Assembly (NCBI GenBank): GCA_015069425.1 | Contig: SVIP01000005.1 | Span: 62,001 to 126,000, forward strand | DNA: 64,000 nt | Direction of reading: 5' to 3' | DNA from: Clostridiales bacterium | Lineage (GTDB): Bacteria > Bacillota > Clostridia > Christensenellales > Borkfalkiaceae | Shown here: positions 8,858 to 17,234 of the stretch, piece by piece | Layout of the letters: each line of letters begins with the position of its first letter | Numbering within the stretch: position 1 is the first letter of the stretch | Notes under the pieces: generated by a model | Told to the model about the DNA's origin: nothing | The model's database searches: none | What the model saw: the letters and a program-made list of their open reading frames with translations, nothing else | Translations under genes and position numbers: made by a program

Positions 8858-9720
8858 ATATTAGTTCCCCTCCCAGTGCTTTCTTTTTTAAATCCTCCCG
8901 TTGCAAGCATTGTGCCAAAGAGAATTACTAACATTATCAATGAAATAGTTGCTCCGCCGTTAACGTTTGTCATTGCACCGTTTTCGCCCAAGAAACACCA
9001 CGCGATAAGTTTACCAATTACTGTAAAGCCTGTGCTTCCACTAAAAGTGTCCGTTATTACGTAACAACTCATTACTGGCAAAAACACCATCATTGCACCG
9101 CTTATTATCCCTGAAAACGAAAGCGGTAACGTTACACTTGTAAATACCTTAACTTTACCTGCACCTAAATCAAACGCCGCTTCTTCTAGGCTTCTGTCCG
9201 TCTTAATTAACGTTGAATATAACGGTAAAATCATGAAAGGCAAATAGTCGTACGTTAAACCGATTATATTCGCAAAAGAGCCTAATGGTAATTGCACCAA
9301 ACTTAAAAATTCTTTCATTGCCATTGCACGAAGAACAAAGTTTATCCACATTGGCATTATAAATAAAAGTAAGAGCACAAACGCCGTTTTTTGGTTCATT
9401 CTAGAGAGTATATATGCGACTGGATAGGATATCAATAAGCATATAAGTGTCACTAGCATTGCCACAAGTACGCTTATCACTAGCGTACTTATCTTTGTCA
9501 TATCAGTAAAAAAATCTAAAAAATTAATAAAAGTGAATGTTCCAGTCGAATCTGTAAAAGCATAGTAGACTACAAGCAACAATGGAAAAACCACGAACAT
9601 TGCCAAAAACAGACCGTATGGTATGCACAATTGTTTTCTAGAAAATGTAAAACCTCTTTTTACTGACTTTTTATCGTCAATAAAATCAGTTCTACTTATC
9701 TGTTTTCTTTGTTCAGTCAT
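8854..9720 (-). CDS. potB: Spermidine/putrescine ABC permease PotB
   Basis: Inner-membrane permease, 288 residues. A cytoplasmic N-terminus of about 30 residues precedes the first helix. The EAA loop reads EEAAFDLGAGKVKVFTSVTLPLS, and the helix motif FLPVMSCYVITD is typical of PotB. It overlaps the potA stop by 4 bases and the potC start by 4 bases, which fits one tightly coupled operon in the order potA-potB-potC-potD. Confidence 0.93.
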   Translation of the reverse strand: MTEQRKQISRTDFIDDKKSVKRGFTFSRKQLCIPYGLFLAMFVVFPLLLVVYYAFTDSTGTFTFINFLDFFTDMTKISTLVISVLVAMLVTLICLLISYPVAYILSRMNQKTAFVLLLLFIMPMWINFVLRAMAMKEFLSLVQLPLGSFANIIGLTYDYLPFMILPLYSTLIKTDRSLEEAAFDLGAGKVKVFTSVTLPLSFSGIISGAMMVFLPVMSCYVITDTFSGSTGFTVIGKLIAWCFLGENGAMTNVNGGATISLIMLVILFGTMLATGGFKKESTGRGTNI

Positions 9721-11231
9721 CTTTTAATCTCCTGCTTTAGTGAAAGTTTTATGTTTTCTTTCTTAATAATTACGCTTACCCTATCGTTTTCGTTCCAAGT
9801 ATCTTCCGTATCGAACACGTAATCTTCTTCGTTTTCGCTAGTTCTAACTATTAACTGATAGTGGTCACCTTTATATATCATTGAAACGATATTCCCAACT
9901 GCACCGCCATCTTCTTCATGGTCGCTTATTTCTATATCTTTTAAGCCGACCTCAACGTTTACGTCCACGTCGGTAAGGTCAATTTTATCTCCATCTTCGG
10001 TAATAAGATAACCGTCTTCATCTAAAATAGAACCTTTATACAATTGTGTAACATCGCACTCAAATTCACCGTCACCAAAGCAAACGGTATTGTGCTTGGT
10101 AATATATCCATCATACTTATTGGTTGAAAATTCTTTTGCCATAATATGGATATTATCGGGCTTAATTAACAAACTTACTTGTTCGCCAACCTTTCTTTCA
10201 ACAGTGCTTTGAATAACTATTTCCGTTTTGCCAACCTGCATTACCATTTCATAATGCACGCCCTTAAAAATTGAATTGATAATTTTTCCATCTACTTGTC
10301 CCTCTCCCTTATCCAACAAAATAACGTCTTCAGGGCGAACTACAACGTCAACTTTTTCATTAATCGCAAAATCATCTACACAATCAAAGTTATGTCCAAT
10401 AAATCTTACCTTCCTATCCCCAACTATAGTAGCACTAAAAATATTACTTTCGCCTATAAAGTCGGCAACGAATGAGTTTTTAGGCTCGTTATAAATATCT
10501 GTTGGCGTTCCTACTTGTTGTATTACACCGTCTTTCATTACAACGATTGTATCACTCATTGTTAGTGCTTCTTCTTGGTCGTGCGTAACGTAAATAAATG
10601 TAATACCTAGTTTTTTATGCATTTCCTTAAGTTCTAATTGCATATCCTTTCTCATTTTAAGGTCAAGTGCACCGAGCGGTTCGTCAAGAAGAAGAATTTT
10701 AGGTTCGTTTACGATTGCACGAGCAATTGCAACCCTTTGTTGTTGCCCACCAGAAAGGGTTGATACACTACGCTTTTCAAAGCCTTCCAAATCCACCATT
10801 TTGAGGGCTTTTTCAACCTTTGCATTAATTTCTGTCTTGCTAAGTTTTTCTATCTTTTCAATTTCTTTTCCTTGGCTGTCTTGATAAGTAACTTTTACTT
10901 TTTTAAGCTTTAACCCAAACGCTATATTTTCATAAACGTTTAAATGCGGAAAAAGCGCATAACGCTGAAACACCGTATTTATAGGGCGTTTATTCGGAGG
11001 CAAATCACTTATATCTTTGCCATTAAGTAAAATTTTACCAGCAGTCGGTTTATCAAATCCTGCTATCATTCTAAGCGTCGTTGTCTTACCGCACCCAGAA
11101 GGTCCTAAAAAGGTTATAAACTCTCCTTTCCTAACGTATAAGTTTACGTTGTCAACGGCAAGCATTCCGTCTTCAAATTCTCGTGTTAATCCAACTAATT
11201 CAATTATTTTTTCTTTTGAGTTGTTTGACAT
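9717..11231 (-). CDS. potA: Spermidine/putrescine importer ATPase with duplicated C-terminal regulatory domain
   Basis: ATPase of the polyamine importer. Walker A is GPSGCGKTTT, the Q-loop VFQRYALFPH, the signature LSGGQQQR, Walker B ILLLDEPLGALD, and the switch YVTHDQEEA. The track's start is a TTG at 11273 inside the U-tract of a terminator; the ATG at 11231 preceded by GGAG is far more likely (504 residues). PotA is normally about 350-380 residues. The extra length comes from a second copy of the C-terminal beta-rich (TOBE-like) region: GKIINSIFKGVHYEMV and GNIVSMIYKGDHYQLI align, as do VSLLIKPDNI and VSVIIKKENI. A charged insert also lies before the signature motif. Confidence 0.93.
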   Translation of the reverse strand: MSNNSKEKIIELVGLTREFEDGMLAVDNVNLYVRKGEFITFLGPSGCGKTTTLRMIAGFDKPTAGKILLNGKDISDLPPNKRPINTVFQRYALFPHLNVYENIAFGLKLKKVKVTYQDSQGKEIEKIEKLSKTEINAKVEKALKMVDLEGFEKRSVSTLSGGQQQRVAIARAIVNEPKILLLDEPLGALDLKMRKDMQLELKEMHKKLGITFIYVTHDQEEALTMSDTIVVMKDGVIQQVGTPTDIYNEPKNSFVADFIGESNIFSATIVGDRKVRFIGHNFDCVDDFAINEKVDVVVRPEDVILLDKGEGQVDGKIINSIFKGVHYEMVMQVGKTEIVIQSTVERKVGEQVSLLIKPDNIHIMAKEFSTNKYDGYITKHNTVCFGDGEFECDVTQLYKGSILDEDGYLITEDGDKIDLTDVDVNVEVGLKDIEISDHEEDGGAVGNIVSMIYKGDHYQLIVRTSENEEDYVFDTEDTWNENDRVSVIIKKENIKLSLKQEIKR

Positions 11232-11265
11232 TTTCTCTTTCTCCGCTTTTCCTTTTTTGGCTTTT

Positions 11266-11295
11266 AAAAACAAAACGCAAGCTCATTAGCTTGCG
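11266..11295 (-). terminator. Intrinsic terminator between the leader RNA and potA
   Basis: On the minus strand CGCAAGCT-AATG-AGCTTGCG is followed by TTTTGTTTTT. The 8-bp stem and U-run are a clear terminator located 35 bases upstream of the potA ATG. It either ends a stand-alone RNA or acts as an attenuator for potABCD. Confidence 0.85.
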
Positions 11296-11597
11296 AAAAC
11301 TTTCAATACCACACAATTAACAATTAAGACTTTGTCTTTATTGTTTTAAAAAATATGGGTTTTAGAGTCTATATAGCTTCAATACTTTTACTACTCTTAT
11401 TGACCGTTTCACAAGTCTGCGAATTCTCGCATTCGGTTATAAAGTAACCAACTTATAAAATTTGAGTTTTTAACTCAATCAATAACGTGGCATCGCCACG
11501 AATCGGCAGTGGACCCGGCTGTCCGTATGGCCTCAACTCTAATTAGAGTGGTCCGAATATTGGCTTGGAAAGACTCTTAAAACTTTAGATTCAATCC
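11296..11597 (-). ncRNA. Unclassified structured RNA upstream of potABCD
   Basis: No ORF occupies this stretch, but the minus strand is rich in helices. A closing stem pairs GTTTTAAGAGTC (11583-11572) with GACTCTAAAAC (11369-11359). Inside it, GGACC (11554-11550) pairs with GGTCC (11515-11511) around the hairpin ACTCTAATTAGAGT. A CGTGGC-GAT-GCCACG hairpin (11500-11486) follows, then GAGTTAAAAACTC, GGTTACTTTATAACC and TGCGAGAATTCGCA hairpins. A further hairpin AACAATAAAGAC/GTCTTAATTGTT (11345-11319) lies before the terminator. A consensus promoter starts it and a terminator ends it. I compared it from memory with common riboswitches, 6S, RNase P and T-box elements and found no match. It could be a cis-regulatory leader of the polyamine importer or an independent small RNA. 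Confidence 0.6.
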
Positions 11598-11604
11598 ACT
11601 TATT

Positions 11605-11633
11605 ATATTAAATTATTTTGCTTTATCTGTCAA
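11605..11633 (-). promoter_or_regulatory. Promoter of the structured RNA and pot operon
   Basis: Minus strand TTGACA (11633-11628), a 17-base spacer, then TAATAT (11610-11605); a TATAAT overlaps it 3 bases downstream. Transcription would begin near 11597, just before the first helix of the RNA. Confidence 0.75.
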
Positions 11634-11692
11634 TCATTTTTAACAATTTTTTCACGCGATTATAAATAATATTTGTAAATTTAACTTTCTTT

Positions 11693-11860
11693 TTACCAAT
11701 CGTCTTTTGGCGTTAGCTTAATATCGTCGTAATACTCAAAATACTTTTCTTTTGAACTCTTTATTCTTTCGTCTTCCCACTCTTCAGGATACGCAGCATC
11801 TTCTTCCTTATTATCGGATTCTCTCATTAAGTCGTATAGCGTTTTACCTTTGTTTGGCAT
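11693..11860 (-). CDS. Small acidic protein encoded at the end of the feo operon
   Basis: A 55-residue protein that I do not recognise. The track starts upstream at 11890, but the ATG at 11860 is preceded by an excellent GGAGGAGG site, so that start is preferred. It overlaps the 3' end of feoB by 34 bases in another frame. The protein is rich in Glu, Asp and Lys (EEDAAYPEEWEDERIK), has no Cys and no membrane segment, and is probably soluble. Position suggests a role linked to FeoB, but it does not resemble FeoC. The overlap and strong ribosome binding site argue that it is really translated. Confidence 0.65.
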   Translation of the reverse strand: MPNKGKTLYDLMRESDNKEEDAAYPEEWEDERIKSSKEKYFEYYDDIKLTPKDDW

Positions 11861-13761
11861 TTTCTTCCTCCTCCGCAAGAATGTGCGCATAAGTTACATT
11901 TGTAATTTTTTAATCGCTTTATTGCAAATATCAAACTTGATAATATTATTATACCAATAATTATAGATAAAAGCAAGCCTCCGCTAACATCAAATAAAAA
12001 GCCTATAAAGTTTATTATAAACGCCACTATATATGCGGTTATTATTTGAAATATCATCATCATAAAAAATAACTTATTGCTTTTCAGTTCTTCTCTTGCA
12101 GTAGCTAAACTTGCAACACAAGGCGGAGAGAGTAAAATGAACGCCATAAACGCATAAACCGAAAACCTATTATTAAACAAAACGCTAACGTCGTCAGATA
12201 ATAAACTTAGCGATTCAACTACTGCTTCTTTTGCAAAAGTTCCTGAAATTATAGATACTGCCGTTTGCCAATTAAAAAATCCAAGCGGATAAAATAAATA
12301 TTTTAAGATATCACCCAAATAAAATAAAAAACTTTGCTCAACGTTATCGCCTACATATCCACTTACTCCAACACTTTTAAGTAACCATAAAAACACTGAA
12401 ACAGCAAAAACTATAAGACCTGCTCTTGTCATAAACTCTTTGACCTTCTCTTTTAAAACGGAGAAAACGTCTTTGATTGCAGGAACTCTTAAATAGGGCA
12501 TCTCTAACAAAAACTCCCCTATGCCACACTTAAAAGTCTTAAGTTTTTTTAAGATAAAACCGAAAACGCCTACGCATAGCATACTTAAGAAGTACATTGA
12601 TGTAGCGACCAACGGATTACCATTAAATAATCTTGCTGAAAAATAAGCAAACACTGCAGTTTTTGCACCACAAGGCATAAAAGGAGAGAGAAAAATAGTC
12701 ATCTTTCGTTCACTCTCTCCTTCTATAATTCTTGTGGACATAAGTCCCGTTACCGTACAGCCACAGGATACTATCATAGGTAAAAGAGACTTCCCACTCA
12801 AACCAAAAAAACGGAAAAAAAGGTCAAATAAGAATGCAACCCTTGACGCATACCCACTTTCTTCAATTACTGCAATTAAAGCAAATAGAATCAAAATTTG
12901 TGGCAGAAATGACAATATTCCACCTAAAGAGTTTATAACTGCGTCACAAACAAGTGATACTATAAACTCTGTTACACCTAATTGATTTAAGCATATTTGA
13001 GTGTTATAACTTAATTTTTCAAAAAAACTACTTATAAATACACCGAAAAAACCTCCTACCTTCATGGTCAAAAAGTAAATGATAGTCATAACGATAAAAA
13101 ATATAGGTAGTCCAAAATTCTTGTGCATCAAAATCTTATCAAGTTTAAGGGTTGTCTTTTCTAATCTTAAAGGCTTTTTTATTAATACCTGTTCGGTAAT
13201 CTTCTCCACCAAAGAAAATCTCTTAGATTGTGCATTTTCGCCTTTTTCTTTAGATATATCAAGTTGAATCGGGATATCCTTACTCGTTTTTGCTTTGTCC
13301 ATCAATAAGTCTATATTTATATCTTTTAAAGCCGATATATTTATTACGGGAATATTAAATATTTTAGATAGTTTATCTTTATTGAACCGTACGTTATTAT
13401 TATTAAGTTGATCACACATATTTACAGCAATTATCATAGGAATTTTTAACGAACACAGTTCTACCGTTAATGAAAGATTGCGCTCTAAATTTGTCCCGTC
13501 TAATACATTTATAATCACATCGGGCGGAGTTTTTGTCAAATAATTTAACGCATTTGTTTGGTCAAGTGTATCCGTAGATAAGGAATAAAGCCCAGGAAGA
13601 TCAACAATTTCAATGTTTTTATCTTTAATATATTTACTCTTTTTTTCTTCAGTAGTTACACCTGTCCAATTTCCCACTCTTTGATATGAATTAGTTAGTT
13701 TATTAAATAGAGTGGTCTTTCCGCAATTTGGATTTCCAGCTAACGCTATAACTTTATTCAT
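11827..13761 (-). CDS. feoB: Ferrous iron transporter FeoB with fused Cys-rich tail
   Basis: Membrane ferrous iron transporter. The N-terminal G domain has G1 GNPNCGKTT, the switch GNWTGVTTE, G3 DLPGLYSLS and G4 NMCD. A helical linker and the FeoB membrane domain follow, with the two gate regions including MIVSCGCTVTG and SPFMPCGAKTAVF. After the core there is one more hydrophobic segment (LLLSIIIGIIILSSLIFAI) and a tail CNLCAHSCGGGRKC. That helix-plus-Cys pattern looks like the small FeoB-associated Cys-rich membrane protein, here fused to FeoB. The start overlaps the feoA stop by 4 bases. Confidence 0.95.
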   Translation of the reverse strand: MNKVIALAGNPNCGKTTLFNKLTNSYQRVGNWTGVTTEEKKSKYIKDKNIEIVDLPGLYSLSTDTLDQTNALNYLTKTPPDVIINVLDGTNLERNLSLTVELCSLKIPMIIAVNMCDQLNNNNVRFNKDKLSKIFNIPVINISALKDINIDLLMDKAKTSKDIPIQLDISKEKGENAQSKRFSLVEKITEQVLIKKPLRLEKTTLKLDKILMHKNFGLPIFFIVMTIIYFLTMKVGGFFGVFISSFFEKLSYNTQICLNQLGVTEFIVSLVCDAVINSLGGILSFLPQILILFALIAVIEESGYASRVAFLFDLFFRFFGLSGKSLLPMIVSCGCTVTGLMSTRIIEGESERKMTIFLSPFMPCGAKTAVFAYFSARLFNGNPLVATSMYFLSMLCVGVFGFILKKLKTFKCGIGEFLLEMPYLRVPAIKDVFSVLKEKVKEFMTRAGLIVFAVSVFLWLLKSVGVSGYVGDNVEQSFLFYLGDILKYLFYPLGFFNWQTAVSIISGTFAKEAVVESLSLLSDDVSVLFNNRFSVYAFMAFILLSPPCVASLATAREELKSNKLFFMMMIFQIITAYIVAFIINFIGFLFDVSGGLLLSIIIGIIILSSLIFAIKRLKNYKCNLCAHSCGGGRKCQTKVKRYTT

Positions 13762-13982
13762 AACTTCTCCAAAATTATTTTTTCGGCTTGTTCTTTTCTT
13801 ATCGCCAAATAGAAATCGCGTACTTTTATTTCAATAGGGTCACCGAAAGGCGCAGTTCTGATAAGCGTTACCATTGCGTCTTTTGTTAAACCTATTGCAT
13901 TTAATCTTAAAACAAACCTATGTTCATTTAAAAAGTCTTTAACTATTCCACTTTCACCTGATTTTAATTCCGACAACAACAT
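13758..13982 (-). CDS. feoA: Ferrous iron transport protein FeoA
   Basis: Small cytoplasmic SH3-like protein of 74 residues needed for FeoB activity. LSELKSGESGIVKDF at the start and RLNAIGLTKDAMVTLI in the middle match the family. The GGGAG site lies only about 2 bases from the ATG at 13982; a TTG two codons later would be better spaced, so the real start may be that one. The gene is the first of feoA-feoB-small protein. I see no convincing Fur box upstream; a TATAGT -10-like element lies about 25 bases before the start. Confidence 0.92.
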   Translation of the reverse strand: MLLSELKSGESGIVKDFLNEHRFVLRLNAIGLTKDAMVTLIRTAPFGDPIEIKVRDFYLAIRKEQAEKIILEKL

Positions 13983-14035
13983 CTCCCTATATTTTATTAC
14001 AAATACTATACTTATTATGACTTATAAAATTTAAA

Positions 14036-14063
14036 AAGAAAAAACACTCTTGCGAGTGTTTTT
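14036..14063 (-). terminator. Terminator of the ribosomal protein operon
   Basis: Minus strand AAACACTC-GCAA-GAGTGTTT followed by a run of T, just after the rplQ stop. It marks the end of the S10-spc-alpha transcript. Confidence 0.88.
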
Positions 14064-14071
14064 CATTAAAA

Positions 14072-14581
14072 TTAGTCAACAAATTCGATAATTACAACTT
14101 CTGCTGCATCGCCCTTACGAGGTCCGAGTTTGTATATTCTGGTGTATCCACCACCTTGTCCCTTTTCCTCTTTACGAGTTGCAAACTTAGGTGCATATTC
14201 ATCAAAAATCTTTTCAATGAGTGGATACTTGATAGCTTTGGTTCTCTTCTTGAAGTCTGGTTTGCTTTCTTTAAAGCCCTTTACTTCTTGAAGATCGTTA
14301 ACCAAAGTCATGATTTTTCTTCTTGCATTAAGTTTTTTGTTGCCGTCTTTAACGAGCGTTTTAGTAGTTTCTTTACCCTTAGCGTCAACAACCTTTACTT
14401 CTTCTTCAACTGTGTCAGTATAAGTGTTGATTGCAAGAGTGATTATTTTAGCAACGTATGCTGCTACTTCCTTTGCTCTTGCTTCTGTGGTTTCAATTTT
14501 ACCATGCCACAAAAGTGCAGACGCTTGATTCTTAATAAGCGCTAATCTCTGCGTAGCGTTTACGCCTAATTTTCTTGCCAT
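14072..14581 (-). CDS. rplQ: Ribosomal protein L17 with an internal charged insertion
   Basis: Large-subunit protein L17. RKLGVNATQRLALIKNQASALLWHGKIETTEARAKEVA at the N-terminus is diagnostic. It is 169 residues, against 113-130 in most bacteria. The extra length is an internal charged segment (EEEVKVVDAKGKETTKTLVK) between the first helices and the NARRKIMTLVND region. It is the last gene of the operon, directly after rpoA. The insert is continuous in frame and likely a surface loop. Confidence 0.95.
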   Translation of the reverse strand: MARKLGVNATQRLALIKNQASALLWHGKIETTEARAKEVAAYVAKIITLAINTYTDTVEEEVKVVDAKGKETTKTLVKDGNKKLNARRKIMTLVNDLQEVKGFKESKPDFKKRTKAIKYPLIEKIFDEYAPKFATRKEEKGQGGGYTRIYKLGPRKGDAAEVVIIEFVD

Positions 14582-14584
14582 TTT

Positions 14585-15538
14585 TTAGTCCTCCTTGTCC
14601 TTTAACTTTAAGCCGTAGCTTTCGAGTTTGTAAATAACTTCGTCGAGAGATTTTTTGCCTAAGTTACGGACTTTAAGCATATCGTCTTCGGTTTTCTTCG
14701 TTAAATCTTCTACCGTATGAATATTTGCTCTCTTTAAGCAGTTGTATGAACGTACTGATAAATCCATTTCTTCAATGGTCATTTCCAAAATTCTGGTCTT
14801 TTTATCTTCTTCTGGCGGTACTAAGATTCCAATATTACCAACTTCTGAAAGTGAAACAAACATACTGATGTGTTCTTCCATAATTTTAGCAGCAAGACTA
14901 ACAATATCTCTTCCTGAGAAAGCACCGTTTGTCCATACTTCTAAAGTAAGTTTATCAAAATCTACGCTTTGTCCAACACGGGTAGCAGTAACGTTATAGC
15001 TTACTTTCTTTACTGGTGTATAAATGCTATCAATTGCAATAACGTCAATAACGTCGCTCTTGTGCATATCTGCACCTTCATAACCACGGCCTCTACCTAC
15101 GGTTAAAGTCAAGTCAAGTTTGCCACCTTCGTCTATTGTACAAATGTACAAGTCTGGATTAAGTATTTCTAAGTCAGCATCGCATTCGATATCACCTGCT
15201 TTAACTACTGCAGGGCCTTCTTTTACGAGTTTAACAACTTTCGTATACTCTTTTTCCATTGAAGAAGTTTTAATAGTAACACACTTCAAGTTAAGAATAA
15301 TTTCTGTTACGTCCTCTTTAATCTTTGGAACGGCAGAAAATTCGTGTTTCACACCTAATTCTTCCGCGAACTTAATGTTCTGAATAGCAACGCCAGGAAG
15401 TGCTGAGAGTAAAATTCTTCTGAGTGCGTTACCGAGAGTTAAACCAAAACCTTTTTCTAATGGTTCTACAACAACTTTCGCATAACTTCTATTTTCATTT
15501 TCTTCCACTGCTATTTTCGGCATTTCAATTTCCATCAT
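14585..15538 (-). CDS. rpoA: RNA polymerase alpha subunit
   Basis: Alpha subunit of RNA polymerase, 317 residues. The N-terminal dimerisation domain shows [20 protein letters not shown]. The C-terminal domain shows [20 protein letters not shown] and [15 protein letters not shown], the helices that bind UP-element DNA and activators. The track extends to 15589, but AGGAGG lies 9 bases before the ATG at 15538 and family members start with a similar MEIE..P segment, so I use 15538. A 119-base gap separates it from rpsD. Confidence 0.97.
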   Translation of the reverse strand: MMEIEMPKIAVEENENRSYAKVVVEPLEKGFGLTLGNALRRILLSALPGVAIQNIKFAEELGVKHEFSAVPKIKEDVTEIILNLKCVTIKTSSMEKEYTKVVKLVKEGPAVVKAGDIECDADLEILNPDLYICTIDEGGKLDLTLTVGRGRGYEGADMHKSDVIDVIAIDSIYTPVKKVSYNVTATRVGQSVDFDKLTLEVWTNGAFSGRDIVSLAAKIMEEHISMFVSLSEVGNIGILVPPEEDKKTRILEMTIEEMDLSVRSYNCLKRANIHTVEDLTKKTEDDMLKVRNLGKKSLDEVIYKLESYGLKLKDKED

Positions 15539-15657
15539 AAGAAACAACCTCCTATAGTTCCGATACAGGCTTGTGGGAATTCTTGTCAAAGCGTGGAAAA
15601 CTTTAACTTTCCCCCCACATAACCCAACGGAAATTTTATTTTATTAATTTTTTTTAA
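15539..15657 (-). promoter_or_regulatory. Intergenic leader between rpsD and rpoA
   Basis: This gap is longer than its neighbours. On the minus strand it holds GTGGGGGGAAAG followed shortly by TTTTCCAC, a possible hairpin, and then TTGACA without a convincing -10 box. It may be an internal promoter or processing site that lets rpoA-rplQ be expressed separately. Evidence is weak. Confidence 0.3.
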
Positions 15658-16281
15658 TTATTTAGAGTACAACTCGATAATCATATGTTCAGCGATTTGA
15701 ACATCAACGTCTTCTCTTACAGGAAGAGCCAAGATCTTACCGGTTAAAGTTTCAGGATTGAATTCTAACCACTTGGGCATAACGCCAACTTTCATTTGCT
15801 TAATTTCAGAGAAGTACTTGTTATCTTTTTTGCTCTCTTTAACTGCGATTACGTCACCAACTTTTACGCTGTATGATGCAATGTTTACGTTTCTACCATT
15901 TACGGTGAAGTGAGCGTGTGTAACAAGTTGACGAGCTTGTGATCTTGAAGAACCAATTCCCATTCTGAAAATTACGTTATCAAGTCTTCTTTCTAAAAGT
16001 GAAAGCATGTTTTCACCAGTGATACCCTTCATACGATCAGCCTTTTCATAATACTTTCTGAATTGACCTTCGAGTACGCCGTAAATTCTCTTACACTTTT
16101 GTTTTTCACGAAGTTGAAGTCCGTATTCTGATACTTTCTTTCTGCTCATACCGTGTTGACCAGGAGCAACAGGTCTTTTTTCAAAAGCACAAGTACCTTT
16201 AAAGCATCTTTCGCCTTTTAAGAATAATTTTGCGCCTTCTCTTCTACACAAACGACATTTTGATTCTGTATATTTAGCCAT
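15658..16281 (-). CDS. rpsD: Ribosomal protein S4, zinc-binding form
   Basis: Primary 16S rRNA-binding protein, 207 residues. The N-terminus [26 protein letters not shown] carries four Cys, the zinc-containing version of S4. The S4 RNA-binding domain follows ([30 protein letters not shown]). In Bacillus S4 represses its own synthesis; whether it does so here is unknown, although it sits in the alpha operon as in E. coli. Confidence 0.97.
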   Translation of the reverse strand: MAKYTESKCRLCRREGAKLFLKGERCFKGTCAFEKRPVAPGQHGMSRKKVSEYGLQLREKQKCKRIYGVLEGQFRKYYEKADRMKGITGENMLSLLERRLDNVIFRMGIGSSRSQARQLVTHAHFTVNGRNVNIASYSVKVGDVIAVKESKKDNKYFSEIKQMKVGVMPKWLEFNPETLTGKILALPVREDVDVQIAEHMIIELYSK

Positions 16282-16295
16282 TTATCTGTCCTCCT

Positions 16296-16688
16296 TTATA
16301 CTCTACGTCTTTTGGGCGGTCTGCAACCATTGTGTGGAATTGGTGAAACGTCTTGAATTAACGTTACTTCCATATCGCAGTTGGTGAGTGCTCTGATTGC
16401 AGATTCTCTACCTGCACCAGGTCCCTTAACATAAACTTCTACAGAGCGCATACCTTGATCTCTTGCAACCTTTCCTGCTGCTTCTGCTGCCATTTGTGCT
16501 GCAAACGGTGTGCTCTTTCTTGAACCTTTGAATCCAAGGCTTCCTGCACTTGACCAAGATACAGTGTTTCCTTGCATATCGGTTATTGTTACTAATGTAT
16601 TGTTGAATGATGCCTGAATGTGTACTTGACCTTTGTCAACTTTTCTGGCATCTTTACGTTTTTTAACGATTCTTTTAGCTGCTGCCAT
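16296..16688 (-). CDS. rpsK: Ribosomal protein S11
   Basis: Small-subunit platform protein, 130 residues. [39 protein letters not shown] and the C-terminal [15 protein letters not shown] are nearly invariant in S11. It lies between rpsM and rpsD as expected for the alpha operon, with gaps of 14-16 bases that hold ribosome binding sites. Confidence 0.98.
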   Translation of the reverse strand: MAAAKRIVKKRKDARKVDKGQVHIQASFNNTLVTITDMQGNTVSWSSAGSLGFKGSRKSTPFAAQMAAEAAGKVARDQGMRSVEVYVKGPGAGRESAIRALTNCDMEVTLIQDVSPIPHNGCRPPKRRRV

Positions 16689-16704
16689 TATCCGTTACCT
16701 CCGA

Positions 16705-17082
16705 TTATCTGGTTGCCGTTTTCTTTTTAGCAACTGTACGACGAGGACCTTTTCTAGTTCTCGCATTTCTCTTAGAACTCTGTCCACGAACAGGAAGGTT
16801 CTTTCTGTGACGAACACCACGATAGCATCCTATTTCAATAAGTCTCTTTATTGAAAGGCTTACTTCGCTACGTAAATCACCTTCTACGCGAAGGTTGTGT
16901 TCGATATATTCTCTGAGCTTAGCAATATCGTTTTCGCTCAAATCCTTAACTCTGGTATCAGGGTTTACACCCGTTTCACTGATAATTTTCTTTGCCGTTG
17001 TAAGTCCGATTCCGTAAATATACGTTAAACCGATTTCGACTCTTTTGTTGTTCGGCAAATCAACGCCGGCTATACGTGCCAT
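16705..17082 (-). CDS. rpsM: Ribosomal protein S13
   Basis: Small-subunit head protein, 125 residues, starting [25 protein letters not shown]. It contains the helix-two-turn-helix region and ends in a basic tail ([11 protein letters not shown]) that reaches toward P-site tRNA. It is preceded by an unusually long 152-base gap after rpmJ, which may be a regulatory leader for the alpha operon. Confidence 0.98.
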   Translation of the reverse strand: MARIAGVDLPNNKRVEIGLTYIYGIGLTTAKKIISETGVNPDTRVKDLSENDIAKLREYIEHNLRVEGDLRSEVSLSIKRLIEIGCYRGVRHRKNLPVRGQSSKRNARTRKGPRRTVAKKKTATR

Positions 17083-17234
17083 CTTCGATAAATACCTCCG
17101 TATTTTTTCCTTTTTTTTGTTTTTATATCTATATCAATACCTAAATTCACTTTCGCCTTGGAATGTTTGCTACTTGTTCTTCTAGGCGGTTATTTTCTCG
17201 CTTAACTTCTATTTAGAAGTTTAAGTCGGTGGGA
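17083..17234 (-). promoter_or_regulatory. Candidate alpha-operon leader upstream of rpsM
   Basis: This non-coding stretch of 152 bases sits where E. coli has the S4-controlled alpha-operon leader, while most other gaps in this operon are under 50 bases. The minus-strand RNA contains the hairpin AACTTCT-AAAT-AGAAGTT (17223-17206) and a second possible pairing of CCGCCT with AAGGCG. A good AATACGGAGG site precedes rpsM. No consensus promoter is obvious. The role is inferred from position only. Confidence 0.4.

Noticed and set aside
11232-11273. N-terminal extension of PotA from the TTG at 11273
   Set aside because: The TTG lies in the U-tract of a terminator, and the extension is low-complexity Lys-rich; the ATG at 11231 has a ribosome binding site.
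11266-11597. 6S RNA, RNase P RNA, T-box or cobalamin riboswitch in the pot leader
   Set aside because: The fold is a multi-hairpin array, not the single long hairpin of 6S. No GAGGAAAGTCC or other RNase P core, no T-box GGTGG motif, and the AGCC...CTGCC resemblance to a B12 box lacks the required upstream elements.
13983-14035. Fur box upstream of feoA
   Set aside because: Only AT-rich direct repeats (ATAAGT) are present, not the palindromic Fur or DtxR pattern.
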